Assembly: GCF_001650195.1 (NCBI RefSeq)
Contig: NZ_LXYR01000016.1
Span: 37,560-101,559, forward strand
DNA length: 64,000 nucleotides
Direction: 5' to 3'
Source of the DNA: Phormidesmis priestleyi BC1401
GTDB taxonomy: Bacteria > Cyanobacteriota > Cyanobacteriia > Leptolyngbyales > Leptolyngbyaceae
The translations under genes and the position numbers were made by a program. The notes beneath the pieces were generated by a model. It was not told where the DNA came from and made no database searches. It saw nothing but the letters and a program-made list of their open reading frames with translations. Below, piece by piece: positions 53,513-62,315 of this stretch. The stretch's first letter is position 1. Each line of letters starts with the position of its first letter.

Positions 53513-56439
53513 ATCAACGCAGACTCCCTCCCATCTCAGGAGAATGGATCGACCGCAGCCGCCCGATTCAGTTCACCTTTGAAGGAACTCGCTTTACTGG
53601 ATATGCGGGGGATACGATCGCCAGTGCGCTCTGGGCATCGGGTCAACAAATTTTGGGACGCAGCTTCAAATATCACCGTCCACGCGGGATCTTGAGTCTT
53701 GCCAATCATGACGTAAACTCTCTCATGCAGTCTGGGCAGAGATTGAATGTCCGAGCAGATGTCACGCCACTAGACGATGGAATGACGCTTTCAGCAATTA
53801 ACACTTTTGGGGGAGTGATGGGCGATCGTGCCAGCGCGATCGAGCTTTTCTCACCGTTTCTCCCGGTTGGTTTCTACTACAAAGCGTTTAACAGCAAGCG
53901 TCTGTTTCCCATGTGGGAACGCCTGATTCGCAACTTGACTGGATTGGGACAAGTAGACTTCTCGACTCCTCATATTCGGACTGCCAAACGCTATGATTTT
54001 TGTGACCTTTTAGTGGTTGGGGCAGGCGTATCAGGACTCTCAGCAGCGCTCTCGGTAGCAGATTTGGGTGCAGACGTAGTGATTGTCGATGAGAATGCTA
54101 AAGCGGGCGGATCGGGTCACTATCAATTAGGAAATGAACCCTTTCGAGTCGAGAAAACAAACGAATTATTAAACGCGATCGAGAATCATCCGAAAATCCG
54201 TCTCTACACACAAACGCAAGCGTCAGGATACTACGCTGATGGCTGGATTCCATTATTGGATCACGATCGCTTAACTAAAATGCGCGCGAAAGCAGTGATT
54301 GCCGCCAATGGAGCCTATGAGCAACCTGCGGTGTTTCGCAATAATGATTTGCCGGGTGTCATTCTATCGAGCGCCGTGCAACGGTTAATCTATCGCTACG
54401 CAGTCAAACCAATGAATCGAGCGGTTGTTCTGGTTGCGAATGCCGATGGATATCGAACCGTGCTTGATCTGATTAGCAATGGAGTCACGATCGCTGCCGT
54501 AGTCGATCTGCGCGATTCTCTCAACAGTGATGTGGCACGATCGCTAGACCAACAAAATATCCCCATCTTCCTGGGATACTGCGTTTATGAAGCGAGAGCG
54601 AATCCGGGTCGCGATGGCATATCGGCGGCGGTAATTTGCCCGATCGACGCAAACGGCAACCCACAAACCGGATTTAAACAAACGATCGCGTGTGATGGCA
54701 TTGTGATGAGCGTTGGCTGGGCACCTGCGGCAAACTTGCTCTATCAGGCAGGCACTAAAATGCGGTTTGATAAAGGGTTGCAGCAGTTTGTCCCCGATCA
54801 ATTGCCGTCTGGCGTGTTTGCCTGTGGTCGCGTGAATGGCGTGTTTGAGTTTGAACAAAAGCTGATTGATGGTCGTCGATCGGGTCTAGAAGCAGCAGCC
54901 TATTTGGGATTGGGAGAACGCATCCAAGTGACAATCTCGCCCGAACGAGAATCTCCTTCGCACCCGTGGGCGATCGTCGAACATCCCAAGGGCAAGAATT
55001 TTGTAGACTTCGATGAAGACTTGCAGTACAAAGATTTTCCTAACGCTGTCCAAGAAGGATTTGACAACATTGAATTGCTAAAACGATATACAACCGTGGG
55101 AATGGGAGCGAGTCAGGGCAAACACTCGAATATGAATGCGTTGAGAATTCTGGCGCGAATCACTGGAAAGACTCCTGGTGAAGTGGGCACAACGACCTCG
55201 CGACCATTCTTCCATCCAGTCCCGCTTTCACATTTAGCAGGGCGAGGCTTCACGCCTGAGCGACGAACTCCACTACACAGCCGTCACGCTGCGCTGAATG
55301 CTAAATTTATGCTGGCAGGAATTTGGAAACGACCCGAATATTACGCTCAACTCGGCAAAACTCGCGACGAGTGTATCGCTCTAGAAGCTCAGGCAGTTAG
55401 GCATCAGGTGGGGATCATTGATGTCGGGACGTTGGGCAAATTTGAGATTCGTGGAGCCGATGCGGCTGAGTTTTTAGAGCGAGTCTATGCCGGACGCTAT
55501 CGCAACATGAAGGTCGGCACCACACGATATGCCCTAATGCTCGATGAAACAGGAGTCACGATCGACGATGGCATCATTGCCCGACTTGGAGCAGAGCAGT
55601 TCTATTTCACAACGACAACATCAGGCGCGACTCCTATCTATCGTGAGTTGTCTCGGTTGAATACAATGTGGCAGCTAGACTGTGGAATTGTGAATTTAAC
55701 AGGGGCACGATCGGCGATCAATCTTGCAGGACGATATGCCCGTGATGTCTTGTCTAAGCTGACTGATTTAGATCTCTCTAGCGTTGCATTTCCTTATCTC
55801 GCCGTGCGTGAAGCCCGAATTCAAGGGATTTCTGTCGTGTTAATGCGAGTCGGATTTGTGGGTGAGTGGGGCTATGAGATTCACGTTGCAGCAGAATACG
55901 CTTCAGCGTTGTGGGATCTGTTGTTGAAAGCAGGACTTGAGTATGATATTCGTCCCTTTGGGGTTGAGGCGCAGCGTCTTTTGCGACTCGAAAAAGGGCA
56001 CTTGATTATCGGTCAAGACACTGACGGGCTAACGACTCCATTAGAGGCGGGGCTTAAATGGGCAGTGAAGATGGACAAGCCTTTTTTCATCGGTCAGCGC
56101 AGTTTACAAGTTTTGGCAAAACGACCCATCAAACAAACCCTGATCGGATTCATGCTTGACCCGAATTTCCAAGGAACTCCGCCGCAGGAATGTCACTTAA
56201 TGATCGCTCGCGATCAGATTGTAGGGCGCGTCACGAGTGTTGCGTTTAGCCCCAGTCTCAGCCGTCATATTGGACTTGCCTACATGCGACCAGAACTGGC
56301 GGAGATCGGAGACCCTATCTCAATCCGATTATCCGACGGCACGATCGTATCTGCAATCATCACCTCAACTCCATTCTACGACCCCGATCAGTTACGTCAG
56401 CGAGAAGACGTGACCCAGCGAGAGGAGGTGACGGTATGA
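53509..56439 (+). CDS. mgdC: N-methylglutamate dehydrogenase subunit C (sarcosine oxidase alpha-like)
   Basis: 976 residues. An N-terminal ferredoxin-like fold (~15-100, without iron-sulfur cysteines, as in SoxA) is followed by an NAD/FAD-binding region with VVGAGVSGLSAALSVA (~residue 170), a helical linker, and a C-terminal aminomethyltransferase (GcvT-like) folate-binding domain (~600-970) with RVGFVGEWGYEIHV and LRLEKGHLIIGQDTDGLT. The folate domain would capture the methyl carbon as 5,10-methylene-tetrahydrofolate. It overlaps both neighbours by 4 bp, a mark of a coupled complex. Confidence 0.88.
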   Translation: MNQRRLPPISGEWIDRSRPIQFTFEGTRFTGYAGDTIASALWASGQQILGRSFKYHRPRGILSLANHDVNSLMQSGQRLNVRADVTPLDDGMTLSAINTFGGVMGDRASAIELFSPFLPVGFYYKAFNSKRLFPMWERLIRNLTGLGQVDFSTPHIRTAKRYDFCDLLVVGAGVSGLSAALSVADLGADVVIVDENAKAGGSGHYQLGNEPFRVEKTNELLNAIENHPKIRLYTQTQASGYYADGWIPLLDHDRLTKMRAKAVIAANGAYEQPAVFRNNDLPGVILSSAVQRLIYRYAVKPMNRAVVLVANADGYRTVLDLISNGVTIAAVVDLRDSLNSDVARSLDQQNIPIFLGYCVYEARANPGRDGISAAVICPIDANGNPQTGFKQTIACDGIVMSVGWAPAANLLYQAGTKMRFDKGLQQFVPDQLPSGVFACGRVNGVFEFEQKLIDGRRSGLEAAAYLGLGERIQVTISPERESPSHPWAIVEHPKGKNFVDFDEDLQYKDFPNAVQEGFDNIELLKRYTTVGMGASQGKHSNMNALRILARITGKTPGEVGTTTSRPFFHPVPLSHLAGRGFTPERRTPLHSRHAALNAKFMLAGIWKRPEYYAQLGKTRDECIALEAQAVRHQVGIIDVGTLGKFEIRGADAAEFLERVYAGRYRNMKVGTTRYALMLDETGVTIDDGIIARLGAEQFYFTTTTSGATPIYRELSRLNTMWQLDCGIVNLTGARSAINLAGRYARDVLSKLTDLDLSSVAFPYLAVREARIQGISVVLMRVGFVGEWGYEIHVAAEYASALWDLLLKAGLEYDIRPFGVEAQRLLRLEKGHLIIGQDTDGLTTPLEAGLKWAVKMDKPFFIGQRSLQVLAKRPIKQTLIGFMLDPNFQGTPPQECHLMIARDQIVGRVTSVAFSPSLSRHIGLAYMRPELAEIGDPISIRLSDGTIVSAIITSTPFYDPDQLRQREDVTQREEVTV

Positions 56440-57074
56440 TGCGTCGCATTAGCCCCAATCACGATCGGCTTCAGTCTCTCAGCGGCACCTGGCGAGACAT
56501 TAACGGAATGCCGTCCCTCATGTCAATTCCTGGAGATGAGCAGACTGCGGCGCATTTGGGCATTGCTGATTTGTCATTTCTCACCCGCTTTGGGGTTAAA
56601 GGAGCCGGAGCCGCTGCTTGGCTTGAGAGCCGAGATTTGGAAGTGCCCGATCGTCCCAATACCTGGCGTTCTCTCCCCGATGGTGGCATTATTGCCCGTC
56701 TCGGCTTGACTGAATTTTTGATCGAAGATAGTCTTCACAGCAGTTTTGCGCTGCGATTAGCTGAGGCGTGTCAGCACGTTCCCGATCGTGTGTATCCGGT
56801 GTTGCGACAAGATGCCGCGATCGTGTTGTGCGGTACAGCGATTCCCGATCTATTACAGCAAACTTGTAGCGTTCACTTTCAATCATTCTCGTTGAATGAT
56901 CATCCTGTAATTTTGACGTTAATAGTTGGCGTTAGCGTTACTATTATTCCGATCGCGCCTGATCGATATCGAATCTGGTGTGATGGCACCTTTGGAGCTT
57001 ATTTATGGGAGACGTTGGCGACGATTGTGCAAGAGTTAGGTGGAGGAGTCGTCGGTGCCGATCGGTTAATCTAA
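56436..57074 (+). CDS. mgdD: N-methylglutamate dehydrogenase subunit D (sarcosine oxidase gamma-like)
   Basis: 212 residues, gamma subunit, a diverged GcvT-like fold. Recognisable are SIPGDEQTAAHLGIADLSFL, TRFGVKGAGAAAWLES, LGLTEFLIED and DRYRIWCDGTFGAYLWETL. It is structural in sarcosine oxidase and contributes to the interface with alpha and beta. Low sequence conservation is normal; the identity rests largely on position after the alpha subunit (ATGA overlap) and on the fold pattern. Confidence 0.8.
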   Translation: MMRRISPNHDRLQSLSGTWRDINGMPSLMSIPGDEQTAAHLGIADLSFLTRFGVKGAGAAAWLESRDLEVPDRPNTWRSLPDGGIIARLGLTEFLIEDSLHSSFALRLAEACQHVPDRVYPVLRQDAAIVLCGTAIPDLLQQTCSVHFQSFSLNDHPVILTLIVGVSVTIIPIAPDRYRIWCDGTFGAYLWETLATIVQELGGGVVGADRLI

Positions 57075-57105
57075 GTCGGGCTAATCTTTAAAGGAGGACA
57101 GGATC

Positions 57106-58434
57106 ATGACACTAGCAGAAGCCAAGCAGTTTCTAGAAACTCATCAGATTAAGTTTGTTCTGGCGCAGTTTGTCGATATGCACGGAACTGCTAAAACAAA
57201 AGCCGTTCCCGCCTCGCATTTTGAAGATATTTTGTGTCCGGGGGCTGGGTTTGCGGGGTTTGCCGTGTGGGGTTTGGGAATGCAGCCTAATAGTCCCGAT
57301 TTTATGGCTGTAGGCGATTTGTCAACGCTGTCGATCGTGCCCTGGATGCCCGGATTTGCTCGTATTGTTTGCGTCGGACATGTTCTCGGCAAGCCCTACG
57401 CCTACGATGCCCGATTTATTTTGCAACAGCAAATCGAACGCTTGACCCAAAAAGGTTGGCTGCTCAACACCGGAGTTGAGCCAGAATTCGTGCTGCTCCG
57501 CAAAGATAATCAGGGCAAAATTCAGCCGTGTGACCCGACCGATACGCTCGACAAGCCTTGCTACGACTACAAAGGACTGTCTCGCAGCTTGACGTTCATT
57601 GAGAAGCTCGTGACGAGTCTGCAAGCGGCTGATTTTGATGTCTATCAGATTGATCACGAAGATGCAAACGGTCAATTTGAAATCAATTACACCTACACCG
57701 ATTGTTTAACGACTGCCGATCGCTTTATCTTTTTCAAAATGGCAGCGTCAGAAATCGCCAAAGAACTGGGGCTAATTTGCTCCTTTATGCCCAAGCCGTT
57801 TGCCAACCGCACGGGCACCGGAATGCACATGCACATGTCCATGTGGGAAGGTGACAAAAATATCTTTGCAGACGACACCGACACGCGGAACTTAGGACTG
57901 TCAAAACTGGCATATCATTTCATGGCAGGGTTACTTGCCCACGCTCCCGCGTTAACTGCCATTTGTGCGCCGACGGTGAATTCTTATAAACGGTTGGTGG
58001 TGGGTCGATCGCTGAGTGGCGCAACCTGGGCACCCGCCTACATTACTTATGGCGATAACAATCGATCGAGTATGGTGCGCGTCCCTGGAGGTCGGTTAGA
58101 GTTGCGTCTCGCGGATGGTTCTTGTAACCCTTATTTGGCAACAGCCGCCGCGATCGCGGCTGGGTTAGATGGGGTTGAAAAACAACTCGATCCGGGTGAA
58201 CCGTGGAATGTGAATCTATATGACTTCTCGAATGCAGAATTGAATGAAAAAGGAATTCACACCTTGCCGCAGAGCTTAAAGGAAGCGATCGACGCGCTGG
58301 CTGCTGATGATGTGATCAAAAACGCATTAGGAGTTTTAGCCGATGAATTTATCGATCTCAAACAAATGGAGTGGGTCGAATATATGCGTCACGTCTCTGA
58401 ATGGGAAGTCCAACGCTATCTAGAATTCTTTTAA
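57106..58434 (+). CDS. gmaS: Gamma-glutamylmethylamide synthetase (glutamine synthetase-like, GlnT type)
   Basis: 442 residues. The glutamine-synthetase catalytic fold is intact: [11 protein letters not shown] and [13 protein letters not shown] (metal Glu), [13 protein letters not shown] (His), [20 protein letters not shown], and [18 protein letters not shown]. It resembles GmaS/GlnT enzymes that ligate methylamine to glutamate with ATP, and it lacks the adenylylation-loop context of GlnA. Placement between mgdABCD and mgsABC is the main reason for choosing gmaS over a generic GlnT. AAAGGAGG precedes the ATG. Confidence 0.85.
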   Translation: MTLAEAKQFLETHQIKFVLAQFVDMHGTAKTKAVPASHFEDILCPGAGFAGFAVWGLGMQPNSPDFMAVGDLSTLSIVPWMPGFARIVCVGHVLGKPYAYDARFILQQQIERLTQKGWLLNTGVEPEFVLLRKDNQGKIQPCDPTDTLDKPCYDYKGLSRSLTFIEKLVTSLQAADFDVYQIDHEDANGQFEINYTYTDCLTTADRFIFFKMAASEIAKELGLICSFMPKPFANRTGTGMHMHMSMWEGDKNIFADDTDTRNLGLSKLAYHFMAGLLAHAPALTAICAPTVNSYKRLVVGRSLSGATWAPAYITYGDNNRSSMVRVPGGRLELRLADGSCNPYLATAAAIAAGLDGVEKQLDPGEPWNVNLYDFSNAELNEKGIHTLPQSLKEAIDALAADDVIKNALGVLADEFIDLKQMEWVEYMRHVSEWEVQRYLEFF

Positions 58435-58452
58435 CAACTCAAAAAATATATT

Positions 58453-59349
58453 ATGTGCGGAATCGTTGGACTGCTGGTCAAAAAACCTGAACTACGAAAA
58501 TCACTCGGCGAACTGATGGTGCCAATGTTGATTGGGATGAGCGATCGAGGCTCTGACTCAGCCGGACTTGCCATCTTTACAGGCCTATTGGATGAAAGCC
58601 ATCGCAAATATAGTCTCTACTCTGGCGACAAAGAGTTTAATTGGTCGGAATTGCTCTATGAATTTCAATCCCACTTTGAAGGAGACACCGAAATTGATAG
58701 TCAAGGCAATCACGCGATCGTGATTTCTAATGCCGATCCAAACTCAGTAAAACAGTGGCTCAAACATCACTATCCACACCTTTATCTGTTGTCTACCGGA
58801 CGAGCGATCGACCTTTATAAAGACACCGGAACGCCTCAACAAGTCAGCGATCGCTATCACTTTAAATCGCTCAAAGGCTCTCACTTAGTCGGTCACACCC
58901 GCATGGCGACCGAATCGGCAGTTACCGCCGCCCACGCCCATCCTTTTACGGCGGGGGAAGATTTCTGTCTCGTCCACAACGGCTCTCTTTCCAACCCCCA
59001 TGAGATTCGCCGCAAACTTGAGCCGCGCGGCATTCAGTTTGAAACCGATAACGACACCGAAGCCGCCTGTCGCTTTTTAGAGTGGCGAATGCGGGAAGGT
59101 GACGACCTTGAGAACGCGCTTCAGAGAGGCTTTGAGGAGTTAGACGGCTTCTACACGTTTCTAATGGGAACCGTCGATAAACTTGCCCTGGTGCGAGATT
59201 CGTTTGCCTGCAAACCCGCGATCGTCGCCGAAACCGATGACTATGTTGCGATCGCCTCTGAGTTTCGCTCTCTAGCTCATTTGCCCGATATCAATCACGC
59301 TCAACTCTACGAACCCGCCCCAGAGGAACTGTATGTATGGACAGTGTAA
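58453..59349 (+). CDS. mgsA: N-methylglutamate synthase subunit A (class II glutamine amidotransferase)
   Basis: 298 residues with an N-terminal nucleophile Cys directly after Met (MCGIVGLLVKK). Other signatures are GHTRMATESAVTAAHAHPF, CLVHNGSLSNPHEIRR and TDNDTEAACRFLEW. It corresponds to the amidotransferase domain of glutamate synthase and, in the pathway, acts on gamma-glutamylmethylamide so that methylamine is passed to the synthase site. The end overlaps the next gene by 13 bp. Confidence 0.88.
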   Translation: MCGIVGLLVKKPELRKSLGELMVPMLIGMSDRGSDSAGLAIFTGLLDESHRKYSLYSGDKEFNWSELLYEFQSHFEGDTEIDSQGNHAIVISNADPNSVKQWLKHHYPHLYLLSTGRAIDLYKDTGTPQQVSDRYHFKSLKGSHLVGHTRMATESAVTAAHAHPFTAGEDFCLVHNGSLSNPHEIRRKLEPRGIQFETDNDTEAACRFLEWRMREGDDLENALQRGFEELDGFYTFLMGTVDKLALVRDSFACKPAIVAETDDYVAIASEFRSLAHLPDINHAQLYEPAPEELYVWTV

Positions 59350-60017
59350 TCTTTGATTTGTCGCAAACTTCACTGCGCGAAGTGAATCAGTTTCTCCATC
59401 ACGGTGCGAATGGGAACCCGATCAAAATCATTAATCCAGATGGTGCCCACAATATCGCCGTAGGGCTTCACTCGCCCATCACCGTTGAGATTGCAGGTCA
59501 CGTTGGCTATTATGCTGCGGGAATGAATCAGTTAGCAAACGTGACGATCGATGGCAATGCAGGCACGGGCGTTGCTGAGAATATGATGTCTGGACGGGTT
59601 CACGTCAAAGGCTTTGCATCCGTTTCAGCAGGTGCCTCTGCTCAAGGAGGATTGCTTGTGATTGACGGCAACGCGAGTCTGCGCTGTGGCATTTCGCTCA
59701 AGGGGGGCGATATTGTGGTGGGAGGCAGTGTAGGCAGCTTCTCGGCGTTTATGGCGCAAGCGGGACGAATCGTGATTTGTGGAGATGCGGGCGACGCGAT
59801 CGGAGATTCTCTCTATGAAGCTGTGATCTACATTCGTGGCACCGCAAAATCGCTGGGAGCAGATGCCCAATTTGAGCCGATGTCAGACTCGGATTATCAA
59901 ACAGTGGGTGAGCTACTTGCAAAAGCCGGATTTTCTCATGACTCCAAAGACTTCAAGCGCATCGCTTCTGCCAAGCGACTTTATCACTGGAACGCCGACG
60001 CTAATCAGGACTATTAA
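59337..60017 (+). CDS. mgsB: N-methylglutamate synthase subunit B (GXGXG domain)
   Basis: 226 residues forming a right-handed beta-helix like the C-terminal domain of glutamate synthase. Repeated glycine motifs are visible (DGNAGTGVAENMMSG, SAGASAQGGLLVIDGNA, GGDIVVGGSVGSFS, ICGDAGDAIGDSLYEA). It is structural, linking amidotransferase and FMN subunits. Alternative name: glxC-like protein. Confidence 0.87.
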   Translation: MDSVIFDLSQTSLREVNQFLHHGANGNPIKIINPDGAHNIAVGLHSPITVEIAGHVGYYAAGMNQLANVTIDGNAGTGVAENMMSGRVHVKGFASVSAGASAQGGLLVIDGNASLRCGISLKGGDIVVGGSVGSFSAFMAQAGRIVICGDAGDAIGDSLYEAVIYIRGTAKSLGADAQFEPMSDSDYQTVGELLAKAGFSHDSKDFKRIASAKRLYHWNADANQDY

Positions 60018-60019
60018 CC

Positions 60020-61390
60020 ATGAATCACTCCGAATCAAGTCAATCACTCTCTCTCGAAGAATCGGCAGGCTACGATCGTCGCATTCTCAACTACATTCAA
60101 AATGCTGCCGCTCATGGACTCTATGAAATTCGCGGACTGGGTGCAAAACGTCGATTACCTCACTTTGATGATTTGGTCTTCCTCGGCTCATCGTTGAGTC
60201 GCTATCCCCTCGAAGGCTATCGCGAAAAATGCACTACAAAGACAATTTTGGGCACGCGCTATGCCAAAAAACCGATCGAGCTAGAGATGCCAATCACGAT
60301 CGCAGGCATGAGTTTTGGGTCACTTTCTGCCAACGTTAAAGAAGCGATTGGACTTGCCGCCACCGAAGCGGGAACATCGACGACAACAGGCGATGGGGGC
60401 ATGACTTCGGAAGAACGGCTCTCGTCTAAAACACTCATTTATCAATGTTTACCGTCTCGCTATGGGTTCAATCCCGATGATGTCAGGAAGGCAGACGCGA
60501 TCGAGATAGTGATTGGTCAGGGTGCAAAACCGGGTGGTGGTGGAATGCTATTGGGACAAAAAGTAAATCCCAGAGTTGCAGAAATGCGAACGTTGCCGGA
60601 AGGAATTGATCAACGATCGGCGTGTCGCCATCCCGATTGGACAGGACCCGATGATCTGACCATCAAAATCCAAGAACTGCGAGAACTCACCGATTGGGAA
60701 AAACCCATCTACGTTAAAATCGGCGCATCTCGAACGTTTAATGATGTCAAACTCGCTGTTCACGCGGGGGCAGATGTGATCGTCGTCGATGGAATGCAGG
60801 GCGGTACCGCCGCGACTCAGAGCGTCTTTATCGAGCATGTTGGCATTCCAACGTTGGCAGCCGTGCGCTTAGCAGTGGAGGCACTCGAAGAATTAGACAT
60901 GAAAGGGAAAGTGCAGTTGATTGTGTCGGGCGGCATTCGCACAGGCGCAGATGTGGCTAAAGCACTGGCGATGGGGGCAGATGCGGTCTCGATCGGACAA
61001 GCTATCCTAATGGCTCTAGGCTGCAATAGTGAAACCTATATTCAAAACGGGACGCATCACTCAGCGATCGCAGACTACAACGCATTAGGAACCGCGCCGG
61101 GATACTGTCATCATTGTCATACGGGTCAATGCCCAGTCGGAGTGACAACTCAAGATGCAATGCTAGAAAAACGCCTAGAACCACACGTCGGAGCACGTCG
61201 AGTCAAAAATTATTTACAGACCCTAAATATGGAATTAACGACGATCGCCCGTGCCTGTGGAAAGCAAAACGTCCATCATTTAGAGCGCGAAGATCTGGTT
61301 GCGCTGACGATCGAGGCGGCTGCAATGGCGCGTCTCCCTCTTGCCGGAACAAACTGGATTCCTGGCTGGCAAACAGGTTCTAGCTTCTAA
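60020..61390 (+). CDS. mgsC: N-methylglutamate synthase subunit C (FMN/Fe-S glutamate synthase core)
   Basis: 456 residues of the glutamate-synthase TIM barrel. FMN/2-oxoglutarate elements are PITIAGMSFGSLSANVKEA, GQGAKPGGGGMLLGQKV, IVVDGMQGGTAATQ and VSGGIRTGADVAKALAMGAD. The iron-sulfur cysteines appear in GYCHHCHTGQCPVG. It forms N-methylglutamate from methylamine and 2-oxoglutarate. It is the last gene of the eight-gene operon, 2 bp after mgsB; no clear terminator follows before the repeat at 61466. Confidence 0.9.
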   Translation: MNHSESSQSLSLEESAGYDRRILNYIQNAAAHGLYEIRGLGAKRRLPHFDDLVFLGSSLSRYPLEGYREKCTTKTILGTRYAKKPIELEMPITIAGMSFGSLSANVKEAIGLAATEAGTSTTTGDGGMTSEERLSSKTLIYQCLPSRYGFNPDDVRKADAIEIVIGQGAKPGGGGMLLGQKVNPRVAEMRTLPEGIDQRSACRHPDWTGPDDLTIKIQELRELTDWEKPIYVKIGASRTFNDVKLAVHAGADVIVVDGMQGGTAATQSVFIEHVGIPTLAAVRLAVEALEELDMKGKVQLIVSGGIRTGADVAKALAMGADAVSIGQAILMALGCNSETYIQNGTHHSAIADYNALGTAPGYCHHCHTGQCPVGVTTQDAMLEKRLEPHVGARRVKNYLQTLNMELTTIARACGKQNVHHLEREDLVALTIEAAAMARLPLAGTNWIPGWQTGSSF

Positions 61391-61465
61391 CTTAACTTAC
61401 TCAAACGCTTGCTATGAAACAGTTTGAATAGACTACTGATCTTCCTCGGATCTCAGCATCGACAG

Positions 61466-61508
61466 GGAGAGGGCTAGGGTGAGGGCACAGTATTCGTGCA
61501 GGAGGTCT
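61466..61508. repeat. Right-end fragment of the CCCTCACCC MITE-like family
   Basis: GGAGAGGGCTAGGGTGAGGG followed by TATTCGTGCAGGAGGTCT reproduces the right end of the 22773-22922 element, including the perfect GCAGGAGGTCT terminus; the left half is missing. Confidence 0.75.
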
Positions 61509-61556
61509 AGTCATCGCCCTACGAGTAGGATGAGAGTAGATTACTGGGAGAATCGC

Positions 61557-61775
61557 ATGACAGACTATCAAAAGATTGAGTATCGCATCGGCAAAGACGG
61601 CAAAATCGTCGAAACGGTGCTTAACGGACTGGGCGCAACCTGCACTGATTTGACTTCAGAAATCGAACACTCGATCGGAACTATCGAATCACAAACATTG
61701 TTACCAGAGTATTACGAAGGTGATGAATTTATAACAGTAGAAGACACTCAAACGCTTCAACAGGGTGGAATCTGA
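61557..61775 (+). CDS. DUF2997-like small protein
   Basis: 72 residues from ATG 61557 (MTDYQKIEYRIGKDGKIVET). The pattern GLGATCTDLTSEIEHSIGTI fits the short DUF2997 family found in cyanobacteria and phages, whose role is unknown. The stop overlaps the next start by one base (TGATG), so it is coupled to the GrpE-like gene. Confidence 0.7.
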   Translation: MTDYQKIEYRIGKDGKIVETVLNGLGATCTDLTSEIEHSIGTIESQTLLPEYYEGDEFITVEDTQTLQQGGI

Positions 61776-62308
61776 TGACCGACTCTAACCTGATTGGATT
61801 CGGGATTGTTCTTGCGGTTGGGTGCATCGCTGTTATCTTAGGCTGGATGGGTGAAGACTCCGATCGCAGTAATCCATCTGAAGAAAAAGTAACTGAGCTA
61901 CAGCAACAATGTCAACGACTGCGAGAGGAATTAACATCACAAAAATTACAACTCACCTCAGATTTCAGCAACGCTACCTTCGAGCAATTACAAACGCTAT
62001 TTGTAACCTATCCTAGTGCTTGTAAAATGGCACAGACAATGCCCACTCTTCCTGCCCGAAATTTGGTTGCTCTCTTTACGCCTTTGGAAAATTTGCTGCA
62101 AAGTTGGAGTATTGAAGCGATCGGATCTCCCTGGCAGTCTGTCTCCTACGATCCGCAACTCCATCAACCCGATGTAGATGATATTGCGATTGGAGAGAGC
62201 GTTTACATCCGGTTTGTCGGCTATCGACACATTGGAGAAACGGTTTCGCATCAGATTCTCTGCCCCGCAAAAGTGAGTCGCACTCTTCCCGCTATAAATC
62301 CTGAGTGA
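61775..62308 (+). CDS. Membrane-anchored GrpE-like protein
   Basis: 177 residues. One N-terminal membrane helix (~residues 6-25) is followed by a coiled coil (EEKVTELQQQCQRLREELTS) and a C-terminal part resembling GrpE's beta domain: LFTPLENLLQSWSIEAIGSP, VSYDPQLHQPDV, SVYIRFVGYRHIGETV. GrpE is the nucleotide exchange factor of Hsp70. Its position 7 bp before an Hsp70 gene supports a dedicated pair, here tethered to the membrane. Confidence 0.72.
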   Translation: MTDSNLIGFGIVLAVGCIAVILGWMGEDSDRSNPSEEKVTELQQQCQRLREELTSQKLQLTSDFSNATFEQLQTLFVTYPSACKMAQTMPTLPARNLVALFTPLENLLQSWSIEAIGSPWQSVSYDPQLHQPDVDDIAIGESVYIRFVGYRHIGETVSHQILCPAKVSRTLPAINPE

Positions 62309-62315
62309 TCTGTCT

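Noticed and set aside
52011..57074. Simple sarcosine oxidase operon
   Set aside because: The subunits are homologous to SoxBDAG, but the immediately linked gmaS-like and mgsABC-like genes make N-methylglutamate dehydrogenase the better reading; substrate specificity still rests on context.
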